A stretch of 64,000 nt of DNA from Duganella lactea (GCF_009857505.1 NZ_WWCP01000002.1:186001-250000), one strand, 5' to 3'. Positions 53,812-63,305 are shown, numbered from the stretch's first letter. Made by a program: numbers and translations. Notes: generated by a model not told the origin, from the sequence alone.

Positions 53812-53954
53812 ACCCTGTCGGCGCTGCCATGGCGCGATCGGGCGCGCGCAAGTGGCGGACAGGGTAGACACGAATGACCGGCAGGCGTGCCGGCCTATAC
53901 CAAAGTGTCGTGTGCGTGCTAAAAGAGGCTGGGTCGCAGGACTTTTAGCCACGC
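53812..53954 (-). other. Hairpin-rich leader of proV
   Basis: Three strong inverted repeats lie between the predicted promoter and proV. ACCCTGTC (53812-53819) pairs with GACAGGGT (53858-53865). CCGGCA/TGCCGG forms a tight hairpin at 53878-53893. GCGTGCTAAAAG (53914-53925) pairs with CTTTTAGCCACGC (53942-53954), a 12-bp stem with one bulge. No open frame in the leader looks like a gene. The structures suggest a regulatory RNA leader, of no class I recognise. Confidence 0.45.
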
Positions 53955-54007
53955 ATGGAAAGCGCGGACGCAAGGCCCGCTTCAGAGGTGCTACTGACGA
54001 CGTTTGT

Positions 54008-54051
54008 TGTAAATTTACATCAATTATACCGTAAAATTACGGGGAAGTCTA
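54008..54051 (-). promoter_or_regulatory. proV promoter with two operator-like palindromes
   Basis: On the minus strand TAGACT (54051-54046), a 17-base spacer and TATAAT (54028-54023) make a good sigma-70 promoter. The perfect palindrome CCGTAA-AA-TTACGG (54029-54042) fills the spacer, and a second one, TGTAAATTTACA (54008-54019), covers the predicted start site. This is a repressor-type layout in the gap shared with the GH43 gene. Confidence 0.55.
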
Positions 54052-54207
54052 ATAGCTTTCTGAATTGAAATGTGCTAGCTACGTTCGTTGGCGCACATAT
54101 CACGCCCTGCGCCGCCATACTGCTTTCGGTATCGATCACCCCTAAAAAGTGATCAGCTTCGCGGCGCGGTCGTCATAACATTGTCAAAACCAATATCTGG
54201 AGACACA

Positions 54208-55224
54208 ATGCAAATCACGTATCGTCGGCGCCGACTGCTGGCGCTCGCCTCGCTGTGCCTGTTGACCACGACCCTGCCGCCGCTCGCGCGGGCCGCCGAC
54301 GCCCCCGGCGCCAACCCCATCATCCGCGACAAGTTCACCGCCGACCCGGCGCCGCTGGTGGTCGGCGACACCCTGTACCTGTACGTCGGCCACGACGAGG
54401 CGCAGCGCGACCAGATGTTCAATATGCGCGAGTGGCTGGTCTACTCCACCAAGGACATGCGCACCTGGACCCCGCACGGGCCGATCATGAACGTCAAGGA
54501 CTTCAAATGGGCCAAGGCCGACGCCTGGGCCTCGCAAACGATTGAAAAGAACGGCAAGTTCTACTTCTACGCGGCGGTCGAGCACGACGCCACCCATCCG
54601 GGCAAGGCCATCGCGGTGGCCGTCTCGGACAAGCCGACCGGCCCCTTCGTCGACGCGCGCGGCGCGGCGCTGGTGACCAACCAGATGACGCCGAAAGGCA
54701 CGCACAGCTGGGAGGACATCGATCCGACCGTCTTCACCGACGATGACGGCACCACCTGGCTGGCGTGGGGTAATCGCCAGTGCTACATCGCCAAGCTGAA
54801 GCCCAATATGATCGAGCTGGACGGCCCGATCCAGGAGATCACCCCGCCCCACTTCGAGGAAGGCCCGTGGCTGCACAAGCGCGGCAATATGTACTATCTG
54901 ACCTACGCATCGCTGGACCGTGGCACGCAGCGCGACGAACACGTTTCCTATTCGACCGCGCCTTCGATCACCGGCCCGTGGACGTATCGCGGCCTGCTGA
55001 CCGGCTCCGGCAAGTACAGCTTCACGATCCATCCCGGCATCGTCCAGTTCAAGGACAACTGGTATCTGTTCCTGCACAACGCCACGCTGGCGATCGGCGA
55101 CATGAACGGCGCCATCGGCCGCCGCGCGGTCACGGTGGAACATCTTCAATACAACGCCGACGGCACCATGAAGCCGGTGGTGCAAACCAGCGCCGGTGTC
55201 ACGCTGCCGCCGCCGGCGCAATGA
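54208..55224 (+). CDS. Glycoside hydrolase family 43 (arabinofuranosidase/xylosidase type), secreted
   Basis: A 338-residue secreted enzyme with signal peptide (LLALASLCLLTTTLPPLARAA). It consists of a single five-bladed propeller domain. The catalytic base is Asp46 (FTADPAPLVVGDTLYLYVG), the pKa-modulating Asp is in SWEDIDPTVFTDDDG, and the general acid is Glu218 in FEEGPWLHKRG. Such enzymes remove arabinose or xylose from plant hemicelluloses or pectin side chains. The ATG at 54208 follows CTGGAGA. Its stop overlaps or nearly abuts the GH27 gene, with which it forms an operon. Confidence 0.9.
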   Translation: MQITYRRRRLLALASLCLLTTTLPPLARAADAPGANPIIRDKFTADPAPLVVGDTLYLYVGHDEAQRDQMFNMREWLVYSTKDMRTWTPHGPIMNVKDFKWAKADAWASQTIEKNGKFYFYAAVEHDATHPGKAIAVAVSDKPTGPFVDARGAALVTNQMTPKGTHSWEDIDPTVFTDDDGTTWLAWGNRQCYIAKLKPNMIELDGPIQEITPPHFEEGPWLHKRGNMYYLTYASLDRGTQRDEHVSYSTAPSITGPWTYRGLLTGSGKYSFTIHPGIVQFKDNWYLFLHNATLAIGDMNGAIGRRAVTVEHLQYNADGTMKPVVQTSAGVTLPPPAQ

Positions 55225-55244
55225 GCGAAAGGCACGGAGTCCTT

Positions 55245-57167
55245 ATGCAAAGCAAAATCAAACTGATGCCGGCGCTGCTGATGTGCGCCTTTCTCGGCCA
55301 GGCCGCGACCGCGGCGACATCGGCCGCCACCGGCGACCCGCTGGCGCCGAGCGCGCGCTGGAGCGCCTACAGCATCGGCCGCGCGGCCACGCCGCCGATG
55401 GGCTGGAGCAGCTGGAACGCTTTCGGCACCGATATCGACGAGGCCAAGGTGCTCGGTTCGGCGCAGCGCATCGTCGACAGCGGCCTGGCCGCCAAGGGCT
55501 ACCGCTACATCAATATCGATGACGGCTGGGCCATCCGGCGCCAGCAGACAGACGGCCGCCTGATCATCCGTCCCGACCGCTTCCCCTCCTCCACCAGCGA
55601 CCAGCGCAGCAGCTTCCGTCCGTTCACCGACAAGCTGCACGCGATGGGCCTTAAGGCGGGCATCTACTCCGACCTGGGTCGCAACACCTGCTCGCAGGCG
55701 TACTCGCCCGACAAGACCGACCTGCCGCAAGGCAGCGTGGCGGAACGCGAGGTGGGCCTGTACGGCCATATCGATCAGGACATCGCGCTGTACTTCGCTG
55801 ACTGGGGCTTCGACTTCATCAAGGTGGACGGCTGCGGCTTGCGCGCCTATGGCGCCAACAGTCCCAAGGTGCGCGCCGGCGAATTCCGCGCGCTGCCGCC
55901 GGTGCTCGACCTGCAATCGGTCAACCGCTCCGACATCGCGGCGGTGCAGGCGGAGTTCAAGGAGATCAACGCGGCACTGCTGCGCCACAACCCCGACGGC
56001 GATTTCCTGCTGTCGCTGTGCGTGTGGGGCGCCGCCAATGTGCGCGCCTGGGGCAAGGACTACGGCAGCCTGTCGCGCACCAGCGATGACATCACGCCCG
56101 CCTGGACCCGCATGCTGACCAATTTCGACAGCGCGGTGCGGCGCGAACTGTATGCCCATCCGGGCAGCTGGAACGATCCCGACATGCTGTTCATCGGCAA
56201 AGGCGATTTCGACGCCGGCCACCTGACCGAGGCGCGTTCACACTTCACGCTGTGGGCCATGCTCAACGCGCCGCTGATGCTGGGCGCCGACCTGCGCAGC
56301 ACGGCGCCGGCGCTGATGGAGATCGTCGGCAACGCCGACATCATCGCGCTGAACCAGGACCCGGCCGGCAACCAGGCCACGCTGGCCTATGACGCCGACG
56401 ACCTCGCCATCCTGGTCAAGCAGCTGGACTCGGGCGACAAGGCGGTGGCCATCTTCAACCGCGGACTGGCCCCGATCGACGCCGACCTGACCGCCGAGCA
56501 CCTCAAATTACGCAAGGACGCGCCGGTCACGCTGACCGATCTGTGGGCCAAGGCCGACAGCACCTTCACCGGCGCCACCAAGCTGCGTGTGGCGCCGCGC
56601 GAGACGCGCGTGTTCCGCGTCCATGGCGAGCGAACGCTGGCGCATGGCGTGTACTTGTCGGAACAGCCGGGCAGCGTGAATCCGGCGGTCGATGGCGTGA
56701 CCCGGCCGCAACCCGATCCGTCCATCTTCCGTTCGTCGGCCGGCTGGTCGGGCACCAAGGGCGCCGGCGAGCGGCCGATGTATGCCGGCTGGGGCGGCGC
56801 GCGCGCCGACAGCACGCCGTATGGTCAGACGCTGCACATCGGCGGCGCCGGCTACGCGGCAGGTGTCGGCGTGCTGGCCAACTCGCGGCTGGAGGTGCGG
56901 AACAAGGGCTATGGCCGCCTGACGGCCGAGGTCGGTGTGGACGATTCCGCGCGCGATCGCAATGGCGCGGTGACCTTCATGATCTATGGCGACGGCAAGC
57001 TGCTGTCGCGCAGCAAGCCGCTGCGCTGGGGCCAGCCGGCCCAGCCGCTGAGCGCCAACGTGCAGGGCGTGAAGATCGTTGAACTGGTGGCGCGCAGCAC
57101 GGCGGGCGACAACGAGCAGTTACCTGTCTCGTGGGGCAACGCCGCGCTGCTGTCACCAGGTCATTAA
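55245..57167 (+). CDS. Glycoside hydrolase family 27 (alpha-galactosidase type) with C-terminal NPCBM-like domain
   Basis: A 640-residue secreted protein (signal LLMCAFLGQAATAA). The GH27 barrel has TPPMGWSSWNAFG, YRYINIDDGWA, nucleophile Asp195 in FIKVDGCG and acid/base Asp in NDPDML (311-313); a beta-sandwich follows to about residue 455. The last 180 residues resemble the NPCBM module (YAAGVGVLANSRLEV, VGVDDSARDRNGAVTFMIYG). It should release alpha-galactose or beta-L-arabinopyranose. The ATG at 55245 follows CACGGAG; an ATG at 55221 overlaps the previous stop. Confidence 0.92.
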   Translation: MQSKIKLMPALLMCAFLGQAATAATSAATGDPLAPSARWSAYSIGRAATPPMGWSSWNAFGTDIDEAKVLGSAQRIVDSGLAAKGYRYINIDDGWAIRRQQTDGRLIIRPDRFPSSTSDQRSSFRPFTDKLHAMGLKAGIYSDLGRNTCSQAYSPDKTDLPQGSVAEREVGLYGHIDQDIALYFADWGFDFIKVDGCGLRAYGANSPKVRAGEFRALPPVLDLQSVNRSDIAAVQAEFKEINAALLRHNPDGDFLLSLCVWGAANVRAWGKDYGSLSRTSDDITPAWTRMLTNFDSAVRRELYAHPGSWNDPDMLFIGKGDFDAGHLTEARSHFTLWAMLNAPLMLGADLRSTAPALMEIVGNADIIALNQDPAGNQATLAYDADDLAILVKQLDSGDKAVAIFNRGLAPIDADLTAEHLKLRKDAPVTLTDLWAKADSTFTGATKLRVAPRETRVFRVHGERTLAHGVYLSEQPGSVNPAVDGVTRPQPDPSIFRSSAGWSGTKGAGERPMYAGWGGARADSTPYGQTLHIGGAGYAAGVGVLANSRLEVRNKGYGRLTAEVGVDDSARDRNGAVTFMIYGDGKLLSRSKPLRWGQPAQPLSANVQGVKIVELVARSTAGDNEQLPVSWGNAALLSPGH

Positions 57168-57183
57168 AGCCAACGGCAACGCC

Positions 57184-58845
57184 TCACGGCGTTTCCGCAG
57201 CCTGCACATATGGCCCGATCACCACGCCGACAAAGCCCTTGGCCTTCTGCGTGGACAGGAAGGTCACGTCGACATCGGACTGCAGCGAGCGCAGCTGACC
57301 ACCGCTGCGGTAGCTGTAGGCCGAGCGGCCACCGTGCATCTCCATGATCAACTCCACCCGCGCATCGCTGACCGGAGCGGAAGCCAGCAAGGTCTCCTTG
57401 CCCGCCTCGGTCTTATACAGCACCACCGATGGCTTGCCCTGTAGCTGACTGACGCCGAGGAAGACATAGGCGGCGTCGTTCTGCATCGCCACCAGGCCGG
57501 CGCGCTCGCCATCGTGCCGTGGCGCGTAGTTCACCACGGTCGAGACGATCGCGTCGTGATGCTGTTGACGACGGCCGATGAAGGCCGGCACGCCGGCCAG
57601 ATCGCCCAGCGGCTGGCCCGAGGTCAGCACCAGCGCGCCCTGCTCCACCTTGTAGAACGGCGTGCGCGGCGTGCGCACGCCGATCCAGGCCGGCGACAAC
57701 GGCCGGTCGAACTCGTCCACGTAGCTGAAGTTGCCGTTCATCGGCGGCGTCGCCGCCGCTTGCGCGGGCAACTTCGGCTTGGGCAGCGTGTACGGCACGG
57801 TCTTGCCCTGCTCCAGGATCATCGGCCAGCCGTCGCGCCACTGCACCGGCAGCAGGAAGGTGTCGCGGCCGATGTTGTACATATTGCCGGGATACGGCCG
57901 CGTGGCCAGGAACACCGCCCACCAGTCGCCGTTCTGGGTCTGCACGAACTTGGCGTGACCGGCGGTGGTGACCGGATTGGGGCGCTTGGGATCGAGGTCG
58001 CGCTGGGTCAGGATCGGATTGACCGGCCCCGGCAGATAAGGGCCGCGAATGTCGCGCGAACGGAACACGACCTCGGAGTGGTTATCCCCGGTGCCACCCT
58101 CGGCGCAGATCAGGTAGTAATAGCCGTCTTTCTTCAGCAGATGCGGACCTTCGATCCAGATCGGATTGGCGGCCGGCTTGACGCCGCCGTCGACGATCAC
58201 CTGCGGCTTGCCTTTCAGCTGCAGCGTGGCTGGATCGAGCTCGGTCAGGTAGATGGCGCGGTGGCCGTCGTAGCGCGGCGTGCCTTGCGGCGCGTCGTTG
58301 TGGACGATCCAGGCCTTGCCCTCATCCCAGAAGATCGACGGATCGATCCCGTTCAGCCCCTTGACCGTCACCGGCTTGGACCAGGGTCCGGCCGGATTGG
58401 TGGCGGTGATGATGAAGTTGTTGACCTCCCCCACGCAGGCGGCGCAGGTGGTGATGATGTAGTACACGCCGTCATGGTGGGAGATGTCCGGCGCGTAAAT
58501 GCCTTGCGAGCCGCGCCGGCCGCTGAAGTCGACCTGCTCCGGCCGGTCCAGCGCGTTGCCGATCTGGGTCCACGTCACCAGATCCCTGGAATGCATCAGC
58601 GGCAGTCCGGGGAAATTGGTGAACGAGGAATTGACCAGGTAGTAGTCGTCGCCGACCCGCGTCACGGACGGGTCCGGGAAGTAGCCGGCCAGGATCGGGT
58701 TGACGAACTCCCCCGGCTTGGGCGACGCCGGCTCCAATGCCTTGCCGGCGTAACTGTAATGCTCAAAGCGCGCGCTGGTGGTGGCTGCCTGGGCAGCCAC
58801 GCTCAGCGAACACAGAGCGGTCAGCAATGTGATCGAATATTTCAT
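57184..58845 (-). CDS. Glycoside hydrolase family 43 with C-terminal beta-sandwich domain
   Basis: A 553-residue secreted enzyme (signal LLTALCSLSVAAQAA). The N-terminal propeller has catalytic Asp58 (GYFPDPSVTRVGDDYYLVNS), YAPDISHHDGVYYIITT, and general-acid Glu in IEGPHLLKKDGYYYL. From about residue 360 a beta-xylosidase C2/concanavalin-like domain follows (FSYVDEFDRPLSPAWIGVRTP). Typical of alpha-L-arabinofuranosidases or beta-xylosidases of the GH43_12 kind. It follows the TonB receptor gene by 22 bases on the same strand and converges with the GH27 gene. Confidence 0.92.
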   Translation of the reverse strand: MKYSITLLTALCSLSVAAQAATTSARFEHYSYAGKALEPASPKPGEFVNPILAGYFPDPSVTRVGDDYYLVNSSFTNFPGLPLMHSRDLVTWTQIGNALDRPEQVDFSGRRGSQGIYAPDISHHDGVYYIITTCAACVGEVNNFIITATNPAGPWSKPVTVKGLNGIDPSIFWDEGKAWIVHNDAPQGTPRYDGHRAIYLTELDPATLQLKGKPQVIVDGGVKPAANPIWIEGPHLLKKDGYYYLICAEGGTGDNHSEVVFRSRDIRGPYLPGPVNPILTQRDLDPKRPNPVTTAGHAKFVQTQNGDWWAVFLATRPYPGNMYNIGRDTFLLPVQWRDGWPMILEQGKTVPYTLPKPKLPAQAAATPPMNGNFSYVDEFDRPLSPAWIGVRTPRTPFYKVEQGALVLTSGQPLGDLAGVPAFIGRRQQHHDAIVSTVVNYAPRHDGERAGLVAMQNDAAYVFLGVSQLQGKPSVVLYKTEAGKETLLASAPVSDARVELIMEMHGGRSAYSYRSGGQLRSLQSDVDVTFLSTQKAKGFVGVVIGPYVQAAETP

Positions 58846-58867
58846 CGTGTCGTGTGAGCTCCGGTCA

Positions 58868-61798
58868 TTAGAAGTTCATGCGCACGCCAACGCGGTAGGT
58901 GCGCCCCACCGAGTCGTACAGCGCCGGATTGAGGCCCAGACTGAGATTAGTCTGCGGCACCATCACCGGCGCGCGGTCGGCCAGATTGTCGATCTTGAAG
59001 TAGCCGCTGACCTGCTTCGAGAAGCTGTAGTTGCCACCGAAGTCGATGTAGAACGCGCCCGGCATGTGGTTGTCGTAAATGGTCGGGTGCGCCGCGGTGG
59101 ATACCGGGCAGTTGGTCTGGCACTCGATGTACTCGTTGTTGAACACACCGGAGCTGATCCAGCGCTGGCTCAGGTTCAGACCCAGCTTGCCGCTGGCCAG
59201 GCCGTCCCACGACTGCGTCAGCATTACTTTCCACTTCGGCGTGGCGCCCGTCATGGCGCCGGCGCCTTCGCTCGGCGTGGTGCCTGGCACGCCAGGGTCG
59301 GAGATCGAGTGGATCATGCGCGTCGCCAGACCGCGCAGCGTGACGCTGCCCGGCAGGCCGAAGTCGCTCATGTTTTTACGATAGGCCGTCTCGAAGTCGA
59401 CACCGCGGGTGTGCAGCGAGGCGAAGTTGAAGCTCTGCGCCAGCACATAATTGGTGCCCGCGGAGCCGTTGATCGACACCGCCGAGCAGACCTGCTGGTT
59501 GCCGCCGTAGCACAGGTCGACTTCCTGCTGCGGATTCAACGAGTTGATCACGTTCTGGACCTTGATGTCGTAGTAATCGACCGAGAAGTTGAAGTTACGC
59601 GCCCAGCTCGGCTGGCTCAGCACCACGCCGAAGGAATTGTTGCGCGCCACTTCCGGCTTCAGCGCCGGGTTGCCGACGTTGCGCTGCTGGATCTGGATCG
59701 ATTGACCCTGGTTGTTGTTGACGGCCTGATTGGTGACCGTCATCGCCGCGTACAGCTCGGACAGATTCGGCGCCCGCACGTCGCTCGACGAGACCGCGCG
59801 CAGGCGCAGGCCATCGATCGGCGTCTGCCAGGTGGCGCCGAGCTTCCAGGCGCGCGCCTTGCCGGCGGTGCTGTACTTCTCTTCGCGGTCGGCGATGTTC
59901 AGATTGGCCTCGCCCCAGGTGGCCGACTTCAGGAAGGGAATATTGAGCTCAACATAAGCTTCCTTGACGTTGAACGCGCCCTTGCCGTTGTGGTAGTTGC
60001 CGGCGAACCAGTTGTCGCCGGTGACCGACAGCGTCGGGTCGGCCGGATACTCGGGACGGTAAGGCGATTCGACCGCCGCGCCGGCACCGTAAGGGTCGCC
60101 AAACACCGAGTATTCCTCACGCCGCCATTCGGCGCCGAACGCCACCGAAATCGGGCCGGCCCAGCCTTGCGCCAGCTCGCCATTGATGTTAGCGCTAACA
60201 ACATTTTGCGTCGAGTCGGTGTGTTGCAAGGGACCGTTGGTCGGCGCGATGTAGTTCCAGCCGGCGATATTGATCGGGTTGTCGCCGAAAATATTGATCG
60301 GCTGGCAGCCGGCCGCGCGCGCCGCCGCACTACGGCAGACGATCTGGCCATTGGCATCGCGGACCGCATCGATGGCGAAGTTATAGCGCGGGTTGAGCGT
60401 GATGTCCTTGACCTGGATGACGGTCTTGTTCTCGCCATGCTCGGCATAAGCGTCATACGACCATTCCTTGCTGAACATCTGGAACTTGCCGTTGGCGCCC
60501 AGCACCACGCGACGCTGGGTCCGGGTTGGGTGCACGTTGATGTTGGATGGGAACTCGGCATTCGCGGTACCGACCGACATCACGCCACTTGGGTAGCCCG
60601 AGGCGCAGCCCGCGGCGACCGAAGCCGGCAGATAGGCGTTGTCGCAGCGGATGGACAGATTGCCCTGCTTGGCCGCGCCCGGATTTGGCGAGAAGGCCGA
60701 GGTGACCTGCGCCCAGTTGCCGGTGACATAGATTTCATTGTCCGCGTCCAGATCCCACGACACACGGGTGTAAGCGACCTGACGCTTGAAGTTCATCGCC
60801 AGATTGGTGCCGGCGCCAACGCTGCCGGAACGGTCGCCGCCGATACAGAAGTTACCGACGCAATCGGTGCCGTACTGGAACGGATAGGGCGTGCCGCCGG
60901 GGCCGAAGGCCGTGCCGCGCAGCGGGCCGTTGGTGATCAGGCCATACTTGGCGTACTGGATGTGCTGGGCGTTGACGATGCTGCGGTAGCGCGGTGCGCC
61001 AGCCGCCTGCATGTCCTTGGTCGATTCCTGCAGCGCCGGATTGTTGTACCAGGTGCGGCCGCCCGCGCCCACTTCACCGAAGCCGGGCGAATCGATACCG
61101 TTCTGCTTGCTGAACTCACCGCTCAACGTGACATGCAGACGGTCGTCGGCGAAGCCCTTGCCCCAGGCCGCCTGTACGGTGGCGCCCTTGTCGTCGTGGT
61201 ACTTGGTCATGCCGCCGGAGAGATTGGTCTTGAAGCCGGTGAACTTCTTGTCGGTGATGAAGTTGACCACACCGCCGATGGCGTCCGAACCGTAGGAGGC
61301 CGACGCGCCGCCGGTCACCACGTCCACGCGCTTGACCAGCAATTGCGGGAACTGGCTGACGTCGGTCACGCCGGTCACGTTGGCGCCGACCACGCGCTGG
61401 CCATCGAGCAGCGTCAGGGTGCGCAGCGTGCCGAGGCCGCGCAGCGACAGCGACGACAAGCCCTGGATGCCGCTGGAGGTGCTGAAGGTATTGGTGGTGC
61501 GGCCGGTGCTGCCCTGCAACGCAGGCAGTTCGGTCAGCGCATCGAAAATATTCGGTTTGGCCACCTTGTCGAGGTCGGCGGAGGTCAGCGAGGTGGTCGG
61601 CGTCGGCTGGGTGAAGCCGCGCGCGGCGATGCGCGAACCGGACACGGTCACGGTTTTAACCGCCTCTTCGGGTTCCGGCGTGGCGGGCGCGGCGGGTGTT
61701 TCGGCTGGTGCTTGCTGGGCATAGCCCGGCATCGCCAGCATGCCGCAGGCGCTGGCCACGGCAAGATTAAGCATGGTGCGCTTGACTGGTTTTTTCAT
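58868..61798 (-). CDS. TonB-dependent receptor, SusC-like/oligosaccharide type
   Basis: A 976-residue outer-membrane receptor with signal peptide (LNLAVASACGMLAMPGYAQ). A Pro/Ala/Glu-rich spacer (residues 29-46) precedes VKTVTVSGSRI, then the plug (LTSADLDKVAKPNIFDALTE; LSLRGLGTLRTLTLLDGQRV; KRVDVVTGGASASYGSDAIG) and a barrel ending MNF. No STN domain. With the GH43 gene downstream it makes an uptake-and-cleavage operon for an arabinose/xylose-containing glycan. A perfect LacI-type palindrome lies inside the coding sequence at 60187-60200. Confidence 0.92.
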   Translation of the reverse strand: MKKPVKRTMLNLAVASACGMLAMPGYAQQAPAETPAAPATPEPEEAVKTVTVSGSRIAARGFTQPTPTTSLTSADLDKVAKPNIFDALTELPALQGSTGRTTNTFSTSSGIQGLSSLSLRGLGTLRTLTLLDGQRVVGANVTGVTDVSQFPQLLVKRVDVVTGGASASYGSDAIGGVVNFITDKKFTGFKTNLSGGMTKYHDDKGATVQAAWGKGFADDRLHVTLSGEFSKQNGIDSPGFGEVGAGGRTWYNNPALQESTKDMQAAGAPRYRSIVNAQHIQYAKYGLITNGPLRGTAFGPGGTPYPFQYGTDCVGNFCIGGDRSGSVGAGTNLAMNFKRQVAYTRVSWDLDADNEIYVTGNWAQVTSAFSPNPGAAKQGNLSIRCDNAYLPASVAAGCASGYPSGVMSVGTANAEFPSNINVHPTRTQRRVVLGANGKFQMFSKEWSYDAYAEHGENKTVIQVKDITLNPRYNFAIDAVRDANGQIVCRSAAARAAGCQPINIFGDNPINIAGWNYIAPTNGPLQHTDSTQNVVSANINGELAQGWAGPISVAFGAEWRREEYSVFGDPYGAGAAVESPYRPEYPADPTLSVTGDNWFAGNYHNGKGAFNVKEAYVELNIPFLKSATWGEANLNIADREEKYSTAGKARAWKLGATWQTPIDGLRLRAVSSSDVRAPNLSELYAAMTVTNQAVNNNQGQSIQIQQRNVGNPALKPEVARNNSFGVVLSQPSWARNFNFSVDYYDIKVQNVINSLNPQQEVDLCYGGNQQVCSAVSINGSAGTNYVLAQSFNFASLHTRGVDFETAYRKNMSDFGLPGSVTLRGLATRMIHSISDPGVPGTTPSEGAGAMTGATPKWKVMLTQSWDGLASGKLGLNLSQRWISSGVFNNEYIECQTNCPVSTAAHPTIYDNHMPGAFYIDFGGNYSFSKQVSGYFKIDNLADRAPVMVPQTNLSLGLNPALYDSVGRTYRVGVRMNF
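60187..60200. promoter_or_regulatory. LacI-type palindrome inside the TonB receptor gene
   Basis: TGTTAGCGCTAACA is a perfect 14-base palindrome with the central CG of LacI-family operators. It lies in codons for VSANIN. It matches 12 of 14 positions of the core of the upstream element at 62085-62102, so it may be an auxiliary operator; chance occurrence is not excluded. Confidence 0.4.
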
Positions 61799-62315
61799 TA
61801 CGTCTCCTGTTTTTTTAATAAAAAATCATCCGTGGATTAAGGCAACTGCTATTGATTATGTGTGCACCTCCTGGTTATGGCGCGCGCCATCGCTGACGGG
61901 TTGCTATTGGAAAGACAGATCGGATCGGGGGAGTCAGCGGCTGCGCCTGACGGCATGTAGCGAAATGGCGGCCCAAAGCGCCGCAGCCTTTGTCCGCATC
62001 ATCCCGCATTGATTGTCCCCTATGTGACCCTGTTGGCGGGTCTTATCATTTCGCATGTCGGCCCTTCATGTTAGCCTCGCAAAAAATGTTTGCGGTAACA
62101 TTTCATTAGCAATGTAGCCCCTGCATTAGCAATGAGCCAATTACTTTTTTGTCGCGACTGATATCCATTTCGATATCGCAGAATCCGCACTTCCACCGAG
62201 ACGGCCCGCCAGCCCGTCATCCAATCTACACGATTCGCCAACGTTGTTTGCACATTCATTGCCTACGCTTCCGATATTGACCGCCATCAGGCATGAAATT
62301 ACCGGATTTACCACA
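61799..62315. promoter_or_regulatory. Divergent control region of the TonB receptor operon and the DUF535 gene
   Basis: No gene in this 517-base gap. AATGTTTGCGGTAACATT (62085-62102) is a LacI-type inverted repeat with arms AATGTT/AACATT. Directly beside it, CATTAGCAATG occurs twice (62104-62114 and 62124-62134), 20 bases apart. A palindrome ATGGCGCGCGCCAT is at 61877-61890. I could not assign promoters with confidence. Confidence 0.5.
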
Positions 62316-63305
62316 ATGAACACTAGAAACTACGACGCTTGGCTGACCAGACCAACCATGGACGCCGACTGGCCGACGATTACCGTCCGCTCGGGCGCCA
62401 AGGATTTTATCGGCTTACCCAAGTTGCGCGAAACCATCAAACTGTGCATGCGGGCGTGGCTGCATCGGCATGCGACACGTGATTGGCTGGCCGTGCTCAA
62501 CTCCCAAGCGTGGATCCGGGCGCTGGTTGTCGCCCGCCCCCGGCTGGTATGCAAAATATACCGGCCGTATCTCAGCAACGCGTTTTCACCCGCACGGCGA
62601 GTGACTTTGCTGGCCGGGCACTATCGTTTCGTGCAGCAGCTGGGGCTGGAAAAACTGATTCTGCACGCCGCCTACAAGCCGGTGGATCTGGCTAGCGTGA
62701 CCGGCAAGACAGGCGACGCGTATCGTGTGGTGCTGCGGGCAGTCGAGCCGATGGAGCGCGAGGGCGAACTGGTGCTGCAACTGCTCAAGGAAGACACGCT
62801 GGTGTACTCGTGCGCGTTCACCTTTTTCGTCGAACAGCAGCGGATGGTGCTGGGAATCGGCTGCATGCAAGGTCCGCAGTGCGGCGTCGGTCTGCAACTG
62901 ATACGCGAGGCGACCCGCGAACTGCACGGTCTGCGCCCGAAGCACCTGATGATCAGACTACTGGAAGCGCTGGGCGCGCAGCTCAATTGCGCGGCCTTGC
63001 GCCTGGTGGGCAACAACAACCGCGTCGTACACCGGGCGCGGCAACAGGGCAAGGTGCACGCCGACTACGACACCTTCTGGCAGGAATGCGGCGCGACTGC
63101 GCGCGCGGATGGCGATTTTGAACTGATCTGCGCGCCACTGAGCGCCCCTGATTTTCAGGCGCTGCCATCGAACAAGCGTTCGGCGGCGCGCAAACGCCAT
63201 GAGGCCGTATGCAACGTCACCGACATGATGATCATGAAATTGCTACCCGACCAGACTGTCGCTTGGCAAGGCCCAGACAAGCGCCGCGACAAAACCGGCG
63301 CATAG
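62316..63305 (+). CDS. VirK/YbjX family protein (DUF535)
   Basis: A 329-residue DUF535 protein: LKLRETIKLCMRAWLHRHA-type N-terminus, KIYRPYLSNAFSPARRVTLL, GHYRFVQQLGLEKLILHA, VLGIGCMQGPQCGVGLQLIREATRELHGLRPKHLM across the middle, and an acidic/basic C-terminal part (LPSNKRSAARKRHEAV). Relatives (VirK, YbjX, SomA) are linked to outer-membrane remodelling and antimicrobial-peptide resistance; the activity is unknown. The ATG at 62316 is chosen because the upstream frame has no homology. Its last 63 bases overlap the convergent small membrane protein gene. Confidence 0.85.
   Translation: MNTRNYDAWLTRPTMDADWPTITVRSGAKDFIGLPKLRETIKLCMRAWLHRHATRDWLAVLNSQAWIRALVVARPRLVCKIYRPYLSNAFSPARRVTLLAGHYRFVQQLGLEKLILHAAYKPVDLASVTGKTGDAYRVVLRAVEPMEREGELVLQLLKEDTLVYSCAFTFFVEQQRMVLGIGCMQGPQCGVGLQLIREATRELHGLRPKHLMIRLLEALGAQLNCAALRLVGNNNRVVHRARQQGKVHADYDTFWQECGATARADGDFELICAPLSAPDFQALPSNKRSAARKRHEAVCNVTDMMIMKLLPDQTVAWQGPDKRRDKTGA

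Noticed and set aside
53731..54034. Short frames on both strands within the proV leader
   Set aside because: They lack ribosome sites and homology; the inverted repeats explain the sequence better.
62154..62185. Two GATATC sites near the DUF535 gene as a possible operator
   Set aside because: The surrounding arms do not extend the symmetry and the sites are simple 6-base palindromes.
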